This document shows, in pieces, positions 36,101-37,799 of a stretch of 37,799 bases of DNA. The stretch covers positions 2,350-40,148 of the forward strand of contig JBBBWG010033241.1 of NCBI GenBank assembly GCA_037176905.1, read 5' to 3'. Source of the stretch: Azolla pinnata (lineage: Eukaryota; Streptophyta; Polypodiopsida; Salviniales; Salviniaceae). A program made the translations under genes and the position numbers. The notes beneath the pieces are model-generated. The model was not told the origin of the DNA and did not search any database. It worked only from the letters and a program-made list of their open reading frames with translations. The stretch's first letter is position 1, and each line of letters opens with the position of its first letter.

Positions 36101-37382
36101 ATAGCTCCAAGTCAGTGTATATCATGAGAAAAAATCATTTGACTTGACAGGAATGTGGGTCTTTACATTCTGAAGGGGGATCATGTTTGTTTTCTTGTAG
36201 AGCTCTTCGAGAGGTGACATTACAACATAATGTGAGTAGCTCATTGCCAAGGCTGATTTGGTTGATGCGAAATAAATTGGTGGCCATAAATGAGTTGTGT
36301 GTTTGTATAAACATGAATTGATAGGTTAGCTTACTCTGATTTGTTAATAACTTCAAATTGCTTGATTATTTGTCGTACTTCTTCATCATGGAAATATGGC
36401 CCTTTGAGACATTATTTTAGATGTGCTATTTGAAAAGCTCTAAAAGGATGGATTGAACCTTACTTCCCACCTTGTGGCCTTTGGTCGCTGTTCCCACTTT
36501 GTGATTGCCTCATGTGAGCACTACGGGTAACCCTTACATACCCGTTTTGTTTGAGAGTTGAATCTTAATACTTGATCTAATGATACCTACATGGTCTCCA
36601 GCAGCGACTTAAAAATCCTTTAGAAACTAACAAACGTGTGTAAAAGGACACAAAAGTAAATCTTGAATTGCATAAGAAGCACAAAGGCATCCATAGTTTT
36701 GAGCTTTTATGCATCTTTTTTGCATTTTCGCTTAGACTGAGTCCATGGAATATTTGAGCAAGGTTTCAGCCAAGAAAATCCAAAAGGGCTACCGTTGATT
36801 AAGCATTCAAAATGTGAATGCGTCATGCCTGCAGGTTATGATCAGCTTAAACACGGTCTTGTCACTCGTCATTGAAAAATTAAGGTCATTACTCCTGTGA
36901 GACTCATAATACCTGCAAATCAGTGCGACATATGTTGGGTATAAACTACAGTGAGTGCACTTCTTTCCCTGTAAACCATATGGTATGTCAGATGTAAAAC
37001 ATTTGTGGTGTGAAAGACCGAAGTTGTTCAGTCTTATAGGCAATTGTGCCCTCTTGAAAGACTTGTGCTTGTAATTAGTATTGATATTGACATCCAGACG
37101 CATGGGATGCATAACTGATAAGTTCATGATTAATGGATCTATGCTATTACGGAAAAGAGCATATACATGCTTGTAGTTGATATGAGAGTCCAGCTTAAAT
37201 TTTATTTTAGAGATTTTTTGCAGTATATAAACTTCTCATGTCAAATTTGTATTTGTGCTAATTGTTATATACTTCGTAACCATTACATCATCTTAATTGA
37301 TTGTTTGATAATTGAGGTATTATTCTTGATGCATCAGGGTTTAGGTTTGGGAAAAGGTTTTGCCAAGCGTGCTGTTTTAGAG
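27196..37382 (+). CDS. BTB-BACK-leucine-rich-repeat protein, FBL11-like (3' end uncertain)
   Basis: Eighteen exons join in frame to 889 codons: 27196-27401, 27696-27746, 29095-29215, 29321-29432, 29780-29829, 30274-30362, 30830-30968, 31569-31605, 32033-32202, 32248-32298, 32797-33319, 33461-33694, 34632-34777, 34849-35160, 35604-35847, 35930-35985, 36151-36231 and 37338-37382. The BTB part reads LLMRKSSFFCSFFGGDFRES, VTWDVAAFSCLL and LFFGVE. A BACK-like region follows (LDLPSELLSACLDH, then SEKSLCEIILNW). From exon 10 there are leucine-rich repeats of the F-box/cysteine-containing type (RIDLAGCQ, LNISHC, VNLGGCCRLTD, LTHLSLIGC). This order and size fit Arabidopsis BTB/POZ-domain protein FBL11 (about 900 aa), a likely substrate adaptor for CUL3 ubiquitin ligases. 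The exon 3/4 junction is the weakest. The start follows an in-frame stop at 27190. An in-phase short exon from 37471 would give WFCIC then stop at 37488; otherwise the gene runs past the window. Confidence 0.85.
31076..31480. repeat. ~236-bp tandem duplication in an FBL11-like intron
   Basis: CTTTAGAAGAACAG occurs near 31081 and 31317, and GCAGAATTTGTAGAGTTTAT, a CTGTTTTTCAAA box and a GATCCATACAC / GATCTGTACAC box follow in each copy. Copies differ by scattered substitutions and small indels. No coding frame is shared. Confidence 0.8.
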
Positions 37383-37799
37383 GTATTTTTCTCATACTTC
37401 TTTGTTCATGTTAGCGATTATTAAAGTGAGTATGTACATGCTTTTAAATATCTATCCCGCCTATGTGTAGTGGTTCTGTATCTGTTGATGTGTGTTGCTC
37501 TGGTAAGCTATTCCGGATATGGATGCAAATAATCCATGTGGAGATTTACAAAATGATGAAAGAAAGAGGTGGAATGGCCAATGATAATGTATTATATTGC
37601 TCTTGCATACATTCATATCAACATACATATATACATACATGCATGCATGCATGCATATATATATATATGTTGTTGAGATACTCCCGAAAGCACATACAAA
37701 AATAAGACACCAATCCGCCAGTTCCAAACATACCACATTTTCCGCAAAGTTCTTCTTCCTTTTTTTTGGCGTTGTGATGATGAATGCGATCCCCTCTTA
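37383..37799. other. 3' end of window: possible last exon or UTR and ATGC microsatellite
   Basis: After the last supported donor at 37383, the sequence is AT-rich, with an ACAT/GCAT/AT repeat near 37615-37670. A possible terminal exon at 37471-37488 is noted with the FBL11-like gene. No other gene is visible. Confidence 0.5.

Overview
This is a nuclear segment of a land-plant genome. Evidence: intron-rich genes with GT-AG introns, plant-type TTTAGGG/CCCTAAA telomere-like repeats beside gene starts, many AT-rich and ACAT/GCAT microsatellites, and a plant-specific RNA polymerase V largest subunit. The ribosomal protein P0 and the other proteins look diverged from the angiosperm versions I know, so a non-flowering plant (fern, lycophyte or bryophyte) is likely. 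That placement is an inference, and I cannot name the species. I rebuilt five genes exon by exon by joining reading frames across splice sites. All phases match, except that one NRPE1 intron needs a GC donor.

Layout: (1) 1-740, a 75-bp minisatellite, a CTT tract and a promoter with telo-box motifs. (2) 808-4404 (+), a TPX2-like spindle/microtubule protein in 8 exons. (3) 5490-8348 (-), a DsbA/FrnE-like thioredoxin-fold oxidoreductase in 7 exons, tail to tail with gene 1. (4) 8349-10824, a 2.5-kb divergent intergenic region built almost wholly from repeats: ATCGCCCAA units, telomere-like arrays, GGTTTGGTTCGG-like sequence and ACAT microsatellites. (5) 10825-18747 (+), an NRPE1-like largest subunit of RNA polymerase V in 18 exons, apparently without the usual C-terminal WG/DeCL tail. 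(6) 19282-22175, about 15 copies of a ~190-bp unit, roughly 4.5 inverted and 10-11 direct, meeting near 20120. (7) 22915-25364 (+), cytosolic ribosomal protein P0 in 5 exons. (8) 25365-27195, AT-rich spacer with a tandem duplication and a GAC / Ala-Ser-Asp-type repeat. (9) 27196 to at least 37382 (+), a BTB-BACK-LRR protein like FBL11 in at least 18 exons, ending near or beyond the window edge.

The genes do not form a pathway; this is ordinary eukaryotic gene order. The most notable region is the tail-less Pol V-type subunit followed directly by a large inverted repeat array. Pol V acts in RNA-directed DNA methylation, and inverted repeats are classic sources of double-stranded RNA. The physical link is seen in the sequence; any functional link is speculative. 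I found no CRISPR array, rRNA, convincing tRNA, or intact transposon or viral gene.
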